Of a stretch of 64,000 bases of DNA, positions 7,187 to 16,471 are shown in pieces. Under the pieces are notes generated by a model. That model ran no database searches. It saw only the letters and a program-made list of their open reading frames with translations, and had not been told where the DNA came from. Source of the stretch: Brevibacillus porteri (lineage in GTDB: Bacteria; Bacillota; Bacilli; Brevibacillales; Brevibacillaceae); the NCBI RefSeq assembly GCF_003013475.1, contig NZ_PXZO01000006.1:37375-101374 (forward strand), written 5' to 3'. The translations under genes were made by a program, and so were the position numbers. The first letter of the stretch is position 1. Every line of letters begins with the position of its first letter.

Positions 7187-8896
7187 GTGAAGGTCGATTT
7201 ATTGATTCAAGACGTCCAAGTGTTTAACAGCTATTTTAAGAAGTTCATCAAAGGAAACGTCGCTGTTTTGGATGAACGATTCTTCTATATTGGTGAGCGG
7301 AGTACGGAAACATTTGAGGCTGCCGAGATCGTGGACGGACAAGGCCGCTACATGATTCCTGGTCTGGTCGATATTCATTTGCATATTGAGAGCACGATGG
7401 TGACGCCGGAGACGTTTTCCTATGGTTTGATTCAAAACGGAGTGACGACGATCGTACCGGAGCCGCATGAGATGGCCAATGTGTTCGGAATCGAAGGGAT
7501 CAAAGAGATGATTCGTGCGAGCCGTGATTGTGTCGTTGATATGCTGTACGCGATCCCGAGCTCCGTACCAGCTACCTCAATGGAAACGACAGGTGGGTCT
7601 GTCGAGATTGCGGACATGGACGAGCTCTTGCGTTCTGAAGAGATCATTTGCCTTGGCGAAATCATGAATTACGTAGACATCATCAAGGACCCTGACTGCA
7701 AGACGAATCGCATCCTGGAGCATATCCGCAAGACGTATCCAAAGCTCGTCATCGAGGGGCACGTCCCGAAATTGCTTGATTTGGACCTGCATCGCGTCAT
7801 TTATGCGGGAGTGGACTCCGATCATACGCATCAGACACGTGAGGGCATGGAAGCGAGAATCGCAGCGGGCATGTTTCTAGAGATTCAAGAAAAATCAATG
7901 ACGGATGAAGTCATGGACTATTTGATCAAGGAAGATGTTTCTGAGCATTTTTGTTTTGTGACGGATGATGTGATGACCGATTCTTTGGTCAATCGTGGAC
8001 ATTTGAACCATATCGTGAAAAAAGCCATTCAAATGGGCATGCAGCCAGAGCGCGCAATCTACGCGAGTACATTTACCCCAGCTAGACGTATGAACATGAC
8101 GGATCGAGGGGCGATTGCTCCTGGCAAAATAGCGGACTTCCTATTGCTGTCTGATCTGCATGAACTCAAGATCGAACGTGTCTACAAAAATGGGAAGAAA
8201 GCTTATGACGTCAAGGAAGAGTACCGACAAGTAGTCAAAGAGAAGCAGTTTCCTGCGCATTTTTATGAGAGCATCAAGCTATCACCACTTACAGAGCAAG
8301 ACTTCCGCGTCACAGTAGAAGTGCCGGACAATCGTTATCCATGCCGGGTCATGCTCGTTCAAAACGGTTCTACTTTTACAGAGGATCACCGTGGAATTGC
8401 TGAGGTGCGGGAAGGACAACTCTTGTGGGAGGAGAGCCCGTACGGCTTGATCGCCGTCTTTGAACGCTATGGCAAAAACGGTAACCGTGGCTATGGCTTG
8501 ATCAGCGGAGATACGATCAAACGAGGGGCGGTAGCCACCAGCTATTCGCATGACAACCACAATCTCTTGGTTGTCGGACACAATCCGCACGATATGATGG
8601 TCGCAGCCAATGAAGTCATCCGCAACCAGGGCGGCTTTTACGTGGTCGAGGATGGCAAGGTGATCGCGAGCCTTTATTTGCCAGTCGGAGGCATTCTGAC
8701 AGAGGAACCATTGGAAAAGACTGCAAAGGAAGTCGAACAACTTCGCCGTGCCATGGAGTCGCTCGGTTACGATCACTACAACCCGATCATGTCGATCAGC
8801 ACGCATTCCCTCCCGGTCAGTCCAGCCTTGAAGCTGACGGATCTGGGGTTGATCGATGTAAACGACGGGAAAATAGTTCCGTTGTTGTTAATGTAA
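7187..8896 (+). CDS. ade: Adenine deaminase
   Basis: Converts adenine to hypoxanthine and ammonia. The 569-residue length matches bacterial AdeC enzymes. The amidohydrolase metal motif DIHLHIEST is at ~62-70, with downstream metal-site segments EGHVPKL, DHTHQTREG and FVTDDVMTD, and the C-terminal adenine-deaminase domain (VVGHNPHDMMVAANEV; GGFYVVEDGKV). GTG start at 7187 after AGGAGG. Last gene of the operon; a strong terminator follows. With the nucleoside hydrolase it forms a route from imported (adeno)nucleoside to hypoxanthine. Confidence 0.95.
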   Translation: MKVDLLIQDVQVFNSYFKKFIKGNVAVLDERFFYIGERSTETFEAAEIVDGQGRYMIPGLVDIHLHIESTMVTPETFSYGLIQNGVTTIVPEPHEMANVFGIEGIKEMIRASRDCVVDMLYAIPSSVPATSMETTGGSVEIADMDELLRSEEIICLGEIMNYVDIIKDPDCKTNRILEHIRKTYPKLVIEGHVPKLLDLDLHRVIYAGVDSDHTHQTREGMEARIAAGMFLEIQEKSMTDEVMDYLIKEDVSEHFCFVTDDVMTDSLVNRGHLNHIVKKAIQMGMQPERAIYASTFTPARRMNMTDRGAIAPGKIADFLLLSDLHELKIERVYKNGKKAYDVKEEYRQVVKEKQFPAHFYESIKLSPLTEQDFRVTVEVPDNRYPCRVMLVQNGSTFTEDHRGIAEVREGQLLWEESPYGLIAVFERYGKNGNRGYGLISGDTIKRGAVATSYSHDNHNLLVVGHNPHDMMVAANEVIRNQGGFYVVEDGKVIASLYLPVGGILTEEPLEKTAKEVEQLRRAMESLGYDHYNPIMSISTHSLPVSPALKLTDLGLIDVNDGKIVPLLLM

Positions 8897-8942
8897 AAAA
8901 GTTGCTTGCTGAAAAGAAAGTTTTCGGCAAGCAACTTTTTTT
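8895..8942 (+). terminator. Terminator of the purine-salvage operon
   Basis: Long stem AAAAAAGTTGCTTGC / GCAAGCAACTTTTTT ending in a T run. The A-rich left arm makes it usable in both directions. Confidence 0.9.
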
Positions 8943-9133
8943 GATCTAATAGTCCCGAAAGAAGCATATAAATTTTCATGCATAGGTATACACTCCTGAA
9001 TCATCTCCCTATTTTCTGACTGGAATTCGGGTATTTGGTAGGTTTTGGTTTAGGTATTCAGAATCTGGGAAACTGGAAAAATTTTCTGTAACATGGTATT
9101 CGATCCTAATCCAGGAAAGAGGAGATTAAATAA

Positions 9134-10618
9134 ATGGATAACGTAGGGTTGAGAAACACACTGTTCAGTAAAGGGCTGTCGCTTTTGTTCATGCTGGCTA
9201 TGATGCTGGTGGCAGGCGCAGCTACTCTCGTGTTTGCTGAGAAAGCCTCGGCACACGGGTACATCGAATCGCCAGCGAGTCGCTCTTACTTGTGTAAGAC
9301 GGGGCAAAACACAGGCTGCGGTCAAATTCAGTATGAACCGCAAAGCGTTGAGGGCATCGGTTCGTTCCCCCAATCTGGTCCTGCCGATGGTGAATTTACA
9401 GGTGCAGGTCGCTATCCTGAGCTTTACACACAAACAGCAGATCGCTGGACCAAGATTACCTTGCAGGGTGGACAAAATTCGTTTACGTGGAATCTGACAG
9501 CCCCGCATAGTACAGCGGAGTGGAAATATTACATTACGAAAAAAGATTGGAATCCAAACAAGCCACTTTCCCGAGCTGATCTGGAACTGTTCTGCTCGTT
9601 CCAGGACGGAGGGAAAAGACCGCCATTCACGGTAACGCATTCGTGCAATGTACCGACAGATCGTAGCGGTTACCACATTATTTTGGGTGTTTGGGAAATT
9701 GCCGATACGGGCATGGCCTTTTACCAGGCAATTGACGTGAATTTGATTAACAATGGAACAGGTATCGTAGAAAAGCCTACCGTTCCAGGTAATGTGATTT
9801 CTGTATCACAAACAACTACAAGCATTGCGCTTGGCTGGACAAAATCCGTGGCAACTGACGGAATCAAGCAGTACGACGTGTATCGCGATGGCAAACTAAT
9901 CGCATCTACCAAAGAAACAGCATACACGGACAAAGATTTGACGCCTGCTACGGCTTATAGCTATACCGTTGTGGCAGTTGATAGCAAAGGGAAAGAGTCT
10001 AACGCTAGCAAGGCACTAACTGTTCGCACAAAAGCAGAAGATATCGTGGATACAGAAGCGCCGACTGCACCAGCAGGAATCATGACTCACCATCCAACAG
10101 AGACAGAAATCGACCTCATGTGGAGTCCTTCCCGTGACAATGTTGGTGTGGTGAAATACGAGGTGTACCGTGACGGTTCCCGCGTAGGGTCAGTTGAAAA
10201 ACCTTCCTTTGTCGATAAAGGATTAACGGCAGGAACGTCTTATACGTATACAGTCAAGGCAGTTGATGCCGCAGGAAATATTTCCGAAGAGAGCGCACCT
10301 TTTGCTGCAAGCACAAAGGAGAAAAAGCCTGAAGTACCAGGTGAAATCGCCGAGTGGGATTCCTCAGCTGTGTATGTACAGGGCGACCGCGTCTTGTATG
10401 ATGGACTGGAATTCGTAGCAAAATGGTGGGTAACTGGAGAAAAGCCAGACCATTCCGATGCGTGGAAACTGGTGAGCGATGTCGTACTGTCGTGGGATTC
10501 CGGCAAAGCATATGATGGCGGAGCGAAAGTGAACTACGGAGACAAGGTTTATGAGGCAAAATGGTGGACCAAAGGCGAAGAGCCAGGGAAAGCCGATGTA
10601 TGGAAGCTGGCTGAATAA
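9134..10618 (+). CDS. Secreted AA10 lytic polysaccharide monooxygenase with two FnIII and two carbohydrate-binding modules
   Basis: Copper-dependent oxidative enzyme acting on chitin (possibly cellulose). Signal peptide to ASA (residue 40), so the mature protein begins at His41 (HGYIESPASR), the N-terminal half of the copper histidine brace; a second His is in TAPHSTAEWKYY. AA10 domain ~41-205, FnIII repeats ~212-297 and ~308-394, then two CBM5/12-like repeats (~401-446, ~449-494) each with an AKWW core. Start ATG 9134 follows GAGGAG. Single-gene unit. The chitobiose PTS operon at 32 kb suggests chitin as the target. Confidence 0.93.
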   Translation: MDNVGLRNTLFSKGLSLLFMLAMMLVAGAATLVFAEKASAHGYIESPASRSYLCKTGQNTGCGQIQYEPQSVEGIGSFPQSGPADGEFTGAGRYPELYTQTADRWTKITLQGGQNSFTWNLTAPHSTAEWKYYITKKDWNPNKPLSRADLELFCSFQDGGKRPPFTVTHSCNVPTDRSGYHIILGVWEIADTGMAFYQAIDVNLINNGTGIVEKPTVPGNVISVSQTTTSIALGWTKSVATDGIKQYDVYRDGKLIASTKETAYTDKDLTPATAYSYTVVAVDSKGKESNASKALTVRTKAEDIVDTEAPTAPAGIMTHHPTETEIDLMWSPSRDNVGVVKYEVYRDGSRVGSVEKPSFVDKGLTAGTSYTYTVKAVDAAGNISEESAPFAASTKEKKPEVPGEIAEWDSSAVYVQGDRVLYDGLEFVAKWWVTGEKPDHSDAWKLVSDVVLSWDSGKAYDGGAKVNYGDKVYEAKWWTKGEEPGKADVWKLAE

Positions 10619-10624
10619 TGTTGT

Positions 10625-10655
10625 AAAGCCCAGGTGATCTGCCTGGGCTTTGTTT
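10625..10655 (+). terminator. Terminator of the LPMO gene
   Basis: Stem AAAGCCCAGG / CCTGGGCTTT (10625-10634/10642-10651) followed by GTTTG. Confidence 0.82.
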
Positions 10656-10753
10656 GTGTAAGTGCAGCTAGTATTTTGCCGATTCCTACTTGTTTTGATA
10701 TACTTATAATTTGAACGATAAGCCCATCTTATAAGGTTAGAAGGATATGAAAA

Positions 10754-12109
10754 ATGAATGAAACCTATTCGCTAAGAGAAAAATGGCGACAGTTTTTGGC
10801 TGTTTTGCTTCCAATCTTGATATCACAACTGGCGCTGTTTTCGATGACGTTCGCTGATACCATCATGTCTGGACATGCCAGTCCGACAGATTTGGCGGGG
10901 GTAGCGATTGGGGCTAGTTTATGGACACCTGTTCAGGCAGGCTTGACGGGGATTTTGATGGCTGTCATGCCGATGGTTGCACAGATGGTTGGGGCAGGGA
11001 AACGAGATCAGGTGTCTTACACGGTTATGCAGGCCTTATATTTGAGTGTGGGGATTGCGATCGGTGTCATCATCGGCGGTGGTTTGGTGCTTGATCCGAT
11101 CCTGAACGGGATGCAATTGGAGCCGGTGGTGCGTACGATTGCTCGCGGCTTCCTGCATGCAATCGCTATTGGAATTATTCCGATGTTTCTTTATACGGTA
11201 CTCCGTTGCTTTATTGACGCATTAGGACAGACGCGAGTAACGATGTTCATTACCCTGCTTTCGTTGCCGATTAACGTACTACTGAACTACGCTCTTATCT
11301 TTGGTAACTTTGGTTTGCCTCGACTGGGTGGAATCGGTGCCGGGCTTGCATCTGGCATCACATACTGGTGTATTTTGCTGATTACTCTGTTTGTCGTGAA
11401 TCGCGTACACCCATTTGTTGAGTTCGGTTTGTTCTCCCATTTTCACCGGATCTCGATGAAAGCATGGAAAGAGCTGCTAAAGCTGGGGCTTCCCATCGGA
11501 TTTTCGATCTTTTGTGAGGTTAGCATTTTTGCGGCCGTCACTTTGTTCATGAGTGAATACAGCACGATTACGATTGCTGCGCATCAGGCAGCGATGAACT
11601 TCGCATCCTTCCTGTACATGGTGCCATTGAGCATATCCATGGCGTTGACGATTGTCGTCGGCTTTGAGGTCGGAGCCAAAAGGTTCCGGGACGCAAAGCA
11701 GTACAGTTATTTGGGGATAGGTATCGCTCTTGGGATCGCCCTTTTGTTCGGGATCAGCTTGCTGATGTTTAGCAAGCAGGTAGCTGGTTTTTATACGACC
11801 GACATCGAGGTGTTGGAACTTGCCCAGCATTTCTTGATGTACTCGATCCTCTTCCTGATCTCTGATGCCGTCGCAGCACCTATTCAAGGGGTACTGCGCG
11901 GGTACAAGGATGTGACCGTTACTTTTATCGTTGCGCTGATATCTTATTGGGTGATTGGCTTGCCTTTGGGATACATTTTGGCGAAATTCACTTCGCTTGC
12001 AGCATTCGGATACTGGATTGGTCTGATTACGGGATTGGCTGCCGGTGCCATCTTCCTTTTTGGACGTCTGCTGTCGTTACAGAAACGCATGATTCGCAGC
12101 CATTCATAA
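10754..12109 (+). CDS. MATE family multidrug efflux transporter
   Basis: Cation-coupled exporter of the NorM/MATE family, 451 residues with about 12 membrane helices in two pseudo-symmetric halves. Family hallmarks: [20 protein letters not shown] near the N-terminus, the QVGAGKRD-like loop [14 protein letters not shown], and [16 protein letters not shown] 10754 follows GAAGGA. Monocistronic, bounded by terminators. Substrate unknown. Confidence 0.93.
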   Translation: MNETYSLREKWRQFLAVLLPILISQLALFSMTFADTIMSGHASPTDLAGVAIGASLWTPVQAGLTGILMAVMPMVAQMVGAGKRDQVSYTVMQALYLSVGIAIGVIIGGGLVLDPILNGMQLEPVVRTIARGFLHAIAIGIIPMFLYTVLRCFIDALGQTRVTMFITLLSLPINVLLNYALIFGNFGLPRLGGIGAGLASGITYWCILLITLFVVNRVHPFVEFGLFSHFHRISMKAWKELLKLGLPIGFSIFCEVSIFAAVTLFMSEYSTITIAAHQAAMNFASFLYMVPLSISMALTIVVGFEVGAKRFRDAKQYSYLGIGIALGIALLFGISLLMFSKQVAGFYTTDIEVLELAQHFLMYSILFLISDAVAAPIQGVLRGYKDVTVTFIVALISYWVIGLPLGYILAKFTSLAAFGYWIGLITGLAAGAIFLFGRLLSLQKRMIRSHS

Positions 12110-12118
12110 GGAAACAGA

Positions 12119-12158
12119 TAAGCGGAAAATCCCTAATGTGGGGGTTTTCCGCTTTTTG
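12119..12158 (+). terminator. Terminator of the MATE gene
   Basis: Stem AGCGGAAAATCCC / GGGGTTTTCCGCT followed by TTTT. Confidence 0.88.
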
Positions 12159-12264
12159 CATGAAGAATGAAAGCCCCGTTTACACTAGGTGAAAGACCAG
12201 ATATACTTCTTATCATAGACGATGGAAGAAAACCTGACATCAAAGCAGATGGGGGGAGAGACTC

Positions 12265-12960
12265 ATGTCACTCTCGATATTCACGACGTATGATTTTTTG
12301 CTAAAACTAGGAGTTGCACTATTTCTAGGCTTGATGATTGGTATGGATCGACAGCTCAAACACAAGCCGCTGGGGGTAAAAACCAGCATGGTTATTTCGG
12401 TTGCGAGCTGTCTCATTACGATTGTCTCGATTGAATCCGTGCATCGGTTCTCCTTGCCTGGACACACAAATATGGACCCATTGCGCTTGGCTGCTCAAAT
12501 TGTGAGCGGTGTAGGTTTCCTTGGGGCTGGTGTTATTCTACGCCGGAGTAATGATGTCATTTCGGGCTTGACCACAGCATCGATGGTCTGGGCGGCTTCT
12601 GGACTTGGGATTGCAGTAGGAGCAGGGTTTTATTTTGAGGCAGTGACCGCGACGATCCTCATTATTTTGGCGATTAATTTGTTCCCGATCCTTCTTCGCT
12701 TGATTGGTCCAGAATCGCTCAGACAAAGAGATTTGTCGATCAAGATTGTGGTCGAAGGCGGGGGCGATTTGGATTTGGTGTTCAAGCAGATTAAGCACCT
12801 CGATTTACAAGTGAAACGGGTGAAGGTCAAAGACTTGGACAATAGTCTGCAAAAGCTGGAAATGATGATTACGGCATCGGAAAACACGTATACGACGGAT
12901 ATTTACAGTCTGCTGAAAGCAGTAGATCATGTTGTTTCTGTAGAAGTAGAAAGCAGATAA
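12265..12960 (+). CDS. MgtC/SapB family membrane protein
   Basis: 231 residues. The N-terminal ~145 form the MgtC membrane domain (GLMIGMDRQLKHKPLGVKTS, then QIVSGVGFLGAGVILRR, the most conserved family segment, and GLTTASMVWAASGLGI). The C-terminal ~80 residues form an ACT-like soluble domain. MgtC relatives are linked to growth in low magnesium and modulation of the F-type ATPase. GGGGGGAG precedes ATG 12265. No magnesium riboswitch is evident upstream. Confidence 0.92.
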   Translation: MSLSIFTTYDFLLKLGVALFLGLMIGMDRQLKHKPLGVKTSMVISVASCLITIVSIESVHRFSLPGHTNMDPLRLAAQIVSGVGFLGAGVILRRSNDVISGLTTASMVWAASGLGIAVGAGFYFEAVTATILIILAINLFPILLRLIGPESLRQRDLSIKIVVEGGGDLDLVFKQIKHLDLQVKRVKVKDLDNSLQKLEMMITASENTYTTDIYSLLKAVDHVVSVEVESR

Positions 12961-12972
12961 AAAAGGAATAAT

Positions 12973-13009
12973 AGAAGACGGAGGCCATGACGTGGCTTTC
13001 GTCTTTTTT
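12973..13009 (+). terminator. Terminator of the mgtC-like gene
   Basis: AAGACG..GGCC / GGC..CGTCTT stem followed by a T run. Confidence 0.85.
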
Positions 13010-13149
13010 AATTGCTGTCGTGAGGGAAGAAGCGGTTTTTGTTTTTTTGAAAGCAAAGTCTATGATGCGAAAAACGCTTCTTGGAACTCCTTTGTATGAC
13101 TAACAAAAGGATGTAAAAGCATCTACTAAACACAAGCTGTACGAAAGCA

Positions 13150-13218
13150 CTGTCACATGTCTGGAAGGAGACCGCCCGAACGAAGTGAGGATACAGGCGA
13201 CTGGAAGACATGTGGCAG
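13150..13218 (+). other. Stem-loop upstream of fumC, possible structured RNA
   Basis: 13 bp stem CTGTCACATGTCT (13150-13162) / AGACATGTGGCAG (13206-13218) with one T-G pair, and an inner CGCC/GGCG helix (13173-13176/13196-13199). The gap between mgtC and fumC is 350 bp; the rest of it holds the fumC promoter and Fur box, and otherwise nothing I can assign. Confidence 0.45.
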
Positions 13219-13283
13219 GGCTTCCCCCGACCACAACCGTTGGAGGACAACTATTCATTTTTCTCGGTTTAACACTTCATCTC

Positions 13284-13312
13284 TTGATATCAAGAATGAA
13301 AATCATTATCAT
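13284..13312 (+). promoter_or_regulatory. fumC promoter overlapped by a Fur box
   Basis: TTGATA (13284-13289), 17 bp spacer, TATCAT (13307-13312). Within it TGAAAATCATTATCA (13297-13311) matches the 7-1-7 Fur consensus TGATAATNATTATCA closely and covers spacer and -10. Iron-bound Fur would block polymerase. Confidence 0.75.
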
Positions 13313-13361
13313 TTTAATAGAGAATATGAGAAAACCGTTGTTTATACAAGGAGGATGCGAG

Positions 13362-14750
13362 ATGGAATTCAGAATTGAAAAGGACACGATTGGAGAAATC
13401 AAGGTTCCGGCGGATAAGCTGTGGGGCGCCCAAACACAACGCAGCTTTCAAAACTTTGAAATCGGCGAAGAAAAAATGCCACTTCCACTGATTCGCATGT
13501 TTGCCATCCTGAAAAAAAGCGCTGCTCTGGCGAATCAAAAGCTGGGCAAGCTCGACAATGAAAAGGCAGAAGCGATTGTGGCGGCAGCAGATGAAGTGAT
13601 CCAAGGAAAATGGGATGAGCATTTCCCACTAGTTGTCTGGCAAACAGGTAGCGGCACGCAATCCAACATGAACGTCAACGAAGTTATTGCTCATCGCGCG
13701 AACCAATTGCTGCAAGAGAAGGGCAGCTCCGCTCGCATCCACGCCAACGATGATGTGAATAAATCGCAGAGCTCCAATGATACATTCCCGACAGCGATGC
13801 ACATGGCTGGACTGGTTGCTGTCGAGGAGCAAGTACTGCCTGCAATCCAGCTGTTAAAAGCAACGTTGAAAGAAAAAAGCGAAGCCTATATGGATATTAT
13901 CAAAATCGGTCGTACGCATTTGCAGGACGCGACTCCGCTGACGCTGGGCCAAGAATTCAGCGGTTGGGTACGCATGCTGGAAAAATCGGAAAAGATGATC
14001 AAGGAGAGCAATGAGTACTTGCGTGAGCTGGCGATTGGCGGTACAGCGGTAGGAACAGGCATCAATGCGCATCCGCGCTTCGGTGAAATGGTCGCAGCAG
14101 AAATCAGCATGGAAACCAACCACCAATTCGTGACCGCAGAAAACAAGTTCCACGCGCTGACCAGCCATGATGAGCTCGTTCATGTACATGGTGCCCTGAA
14201 AGCACTGTCTGCGGATCTGATGAAAATCGCTAATGACGTGAGATGGCTGGCGAGCGGCCCACGTTGCGGAATCGGTGAACTTATCATTCCAGCGAATGAG
14301 CCAGGCAGCTCCATCATGCCAGGCAAGGTGAATCCGACCCAAAGCGAAGCGATGACGATGGTTGTATGCCAAGTGATGGGTAACGATGCTGCCATTGGCT
14401 TTGCTGCTAGCCAAGGGAACTTCGAGCTGAACGTGTTTAAGCCAGTGATCATCTACAATTTCCTGCAATCTGCAAGATTGTTGGCAGACGCGATGAAGTC
14501 CTTCAACGACAATTGCGCAGTAGGAATCGAGCCTGATCTGACAGTGATCAAAGAAAACCTGAACAACTCGCTGATGCTGGTGACGGCGCTGAACCCGCAC
14601 ATCGGCTATGAAAATGCAGCAGCCGTAGCAAAGCTGGCTCACAAAGAAGGCATCACACTCAAGGAAGCGGCGATCAAGAGCAATTTGCTGACCGAAGAGC
14701 AATTCGATCAAGTCGTGCGCCCTGAACAAATGATTCATCCAAAAGAATAA
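13362..14750 (+). CDS. fumC: Class II fumarate hydratase
   Basis: Iron-independent fumarase of the TCA cycle, fumarate to L-malate. 462 residues starting [20 protein letters not shown], with the superfamily signature [13 protein letters not shown] near residue 314, the [15 protein letters not shown] segment and the [16 protein letters not shown] motif. The frame is open upstream to 13185, but the ATG at 13362 has CAAGGAGG and matches the usual FumC N-terminus. The Fur box over its promoter implies induction on iron starvation, sensible for an enzyme without an Fe-S cluster. Confidence 0.96.
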   Translation: MEFRIEKDTIGEIKVPADKLWGAQTQRSFQNFEIGEEKMPLPLIRMFAILKKSAALANQKLGKLDNEKAEAIVAAADEVIQGKWDEHFPLVVWQTGSGTQSNMNVNEVIAHRANQLLQEKGSSARIHANDDVNKSQSSNDTFPTAMHMAGLVAVEEQVLPAIQLLKATLKEKSEAYMDIIKIGRTHLQDATPLTLGQEFSGWVRMLEKSEKMIKESNEYLRELAIGGTAVGTGINAHPRFGEMVAAEISMETNHQFVTAENKFHALTSHDELVHVHGALKALSADLMKIANDVRWLASGPRCGIGELIIPANEPGSSIMPGKVNPTQSEAMTMVVCQVMGNDAAIGFAASQGNFELNVFKPVIIYNFLQSARLLADAMKSFNDNCAVGIEPDLTVIKENLNNSLMLVTALNPHIGYENAAAVAKLAHKEGITLKEAAIKSNLLTEEQFDQVVRPEQMIHPKE

Positions 14751-14766
14751 TATCTTCCTAAACAAA

Positions 14767-14804
14767 ACCGATGGTCCCATGTTTGTGGCCATCGGTTATT
14801 TTTT
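14767..14804. terminator. Bidirectional terminator between fumC and the SDR gene
   Basis: ACCGATGG / CCATCGGT stem (14767-14774/14789-14796) with a T run on the plus side and A-rich sequence on the other. Confidence 0.85.
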
Positions 14805-14813
14805 TGAGAACCA

Positions 14814-15581
14814 TTACAGATGCGAACCACCACTTGCATCAATCAATTGACCAGTTACCCAACGGCTGTCCGAGGAAGCGAGAAAGGCGGCAATATCCGC
14901 TACATCATCAGGCTCTCCCCATCTGTTGAAGGTGGAAAGTCCAGCGGCGTACTTCTGCCCATCTGGATTATTTTGCAACGTGCCAGCATTCATCTCTGTG
15001 TTAATAATGCCAGGCAAGATCGCATTTACCGTAATATGACGGCTCCCCAGTTGTTTAGCCAGAGCGAGCGTCAGTGTGTTAACAGCTCCCTTCGATATAC
15101 TGTAAGTGAACACGCTTGGGGAAGCTGCACGAGTCACGAAGGATGAGAGATTGATGATACGGCCTTCCTCTCTTAAGCGGGGCAAAGCTTGTTGGATCAT
15201 AAAAAACGGTGCTTTGACATTGATGTTCATGACCTCGTCAAACGATTCCTCGGTAGCCTCTTCCAACGTTAAGATTTGTCCGATGCCTGCGTTATTTACG
15301 AGAATGTCAAAACGATAATATCCTGTACGTTTCTGCAGTTCTTCGTCCAATGTCGCATAGAAATCGCGAATGCCGTCAAGAGTGCGCAAGTCCGTACCGA
15401 TTGCGAATGCTTGGCCTCCTGTTCGTTCAATCTCCTGAACGACAGCTTCTGCTTCTTCTTGTCGTCTTCCATAGTGTACGACGACCAATGCGCCATCCTG
15501 TGCCAGACGTAATGCGATGCTACGACCAATCCCGCGGCTTGCTCCGGTTACCAATGCAATTTTTCCTTTCAAATTACGCAT
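14814..15581 (-). CDS. SDR family oxidoreductase (FabG-like)
   Basis: NAD(P)-dependent short-chain dehydrogenase, 255 residues. Cofactor motif TGASRGIG at ~13-20, NNAG at ~94, catalytic Ser in NLSS and the YSISK (YxxxK) active site near residue 162, and C-terminal VTGQLIDASGGSHL. The GRR following the second strand (VVVHYGRR) suggests NADPH preference. ATG 15581 follows GGGAG. Stand-alone, convergent with fumC; substrate unknown. Confidence 0.9.
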   Translation of the reverse strand: MRNLKGKIALVTGASRGIGRSIALRLAQDGALVVVHYGRRQEEAEAVVQEIERTGGQAFAIGTDLRTLDGIRDFYATLDEELQKRTGYYRFDILVNNAGIGQILTLEEATEESFDEVMNINVKAPFFMIQQALPRLREEGRIINLSSFVTRAASPSVFTYSISKGAVNTLTLALAKQLGSRHITVNAILPGIINTEMNAGTLQNNPDGQKYAAGLSTFNRWGEPDDVADIAAFLASSDSRWVTGQLIDASGGSHL

Positions 15582-15708
15582 GGTTTCATCTCCCTTGATT
15601 CAAATTCAAGTTAGTTATAACACAAGGGCGTGTTTGAAATATTGCTCTCTCATTCGCTCGGTTGGTCTCGTGAACGGAATGGCGATAATGTTAGAGAACA
15701 ATCACTTG

Positions 15709-15742
15709 GCTTTACCTTTTCTTTAACAATTCTTGTTATAGT
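15709..15742 (+). promoter_or_regulatory. Promoter of the VanRS-like operon with direct-repeat operator
   Basis: CTTTAC (15710-15715), 5 bp, CTTTAA (15721-15726), an 11 bp-period direct repeat in the -35 region, then TATAGT (15737-15742). The same repeat occurs before the carboxypeptidase gene (17577-17593), so it probably binds the encoded regulator. Confidence 0.65.
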
Positions 15743-15787
15743 GATGCTATCTATATCTACCATGCACGAGTTCGGAGGTGTTTGTCC

Positions 15788-16471
15788 GTGAGGATTTTGA
15801 TTGTAGATGACGACAAAGAGATTGTAGAGCTGATGGCGATCTATTTGAGCAACGAAGGATATGAGATCGAAAAGGCTTTTGACGGTCTGGAAGCGATGGA
15901 GAGACTGGAGCAGAAGCCCATCGATCTCGTCATTCTGGATGTGATGATGCCCAATCTGGATGGGCTGGAAGTTACCAAGCGAATACGAAAAAACTCGACC
16001 ATTCCCATTCTGATGGCGAGTGCCAAAACGAATGATATGGACAAAATCCTGGGCTTGATGACGGGTGCAGACGATTATGTGGCGAAGCCGTTTAATCCGC
16101 TGGAAATGATTGCGAGGGTCAAGTCTCTCCTCCGACGGTCGAACTACACGCAGGCAAGCAAACAGGATCATGTGATTGAGGTGGGGCCGTTAATTATCGA
16201 CAGGCAAAGTCACTTCGTTCAGACAAAAGAAGGCACCCCGATCAAGCTGACGGCATTGGAATTTTCCGTCCTGCATCTTCTGGCAAGTCATCCGAATCGA
16301 GTATTCAGCTCGGAAGAAATTTTTGACCGTTGCTGGAAAATGGAGAATTTCGTTTCCTACAAGACGGTAATGGTGCACATCAGCAACCTGCGGGAAAAGC
16401 TGGAGAAGGCGACAAATGGCGAAAAGGTGATACAGACGGTCTGGGGGGTCGGCTATAAAATTGAAGCTTAG
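15788..16471 (+). CDS. OmpR-family response regulator (VanR-like)
   Basis: 227-residue regulator. Receiver domain ~1-115 with acidic pair DDD, phospho-acceptor Asp in VILDVMMPNLDG (~residue 50) and Lys in AKPFNP; winged-helix DNA-binding domain ~130-225 (TALEFSVLHLLASHPNRVFS, ending QTVWGVGYKIEA). A TTG at 15782 is in frame, but GGAGGTG at 15774-15780 is correctly spaced only for GTG 15788. The kinase gene overlaps its end by 11 bp. Gene order regulator-kinase-D,D-carboxypeptidase-VanZ resembles glycopeptide-response clusters, without vanHAX. Confidence 0.92.
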   Translation: MRILIVDDDKEIVELMAIYLSNEGYEIEKAFDGLEAMERLEQKPIDLVILDVMMPNLDGLEVTKRIRKNSTIPILMASAKTNDMDKILGLMTGADDYVAKPFNPLEMIARVKSLLRRSNYTQASKQDHVIEVGPLIIDRQSHFVQTKEGTPIKLTALEFSVLHLLASHPNRVFSSEEIFDRCWKMENFVSYKTVMVHISNLREKLEKATNGEKVIQTVWGVGYKIEA

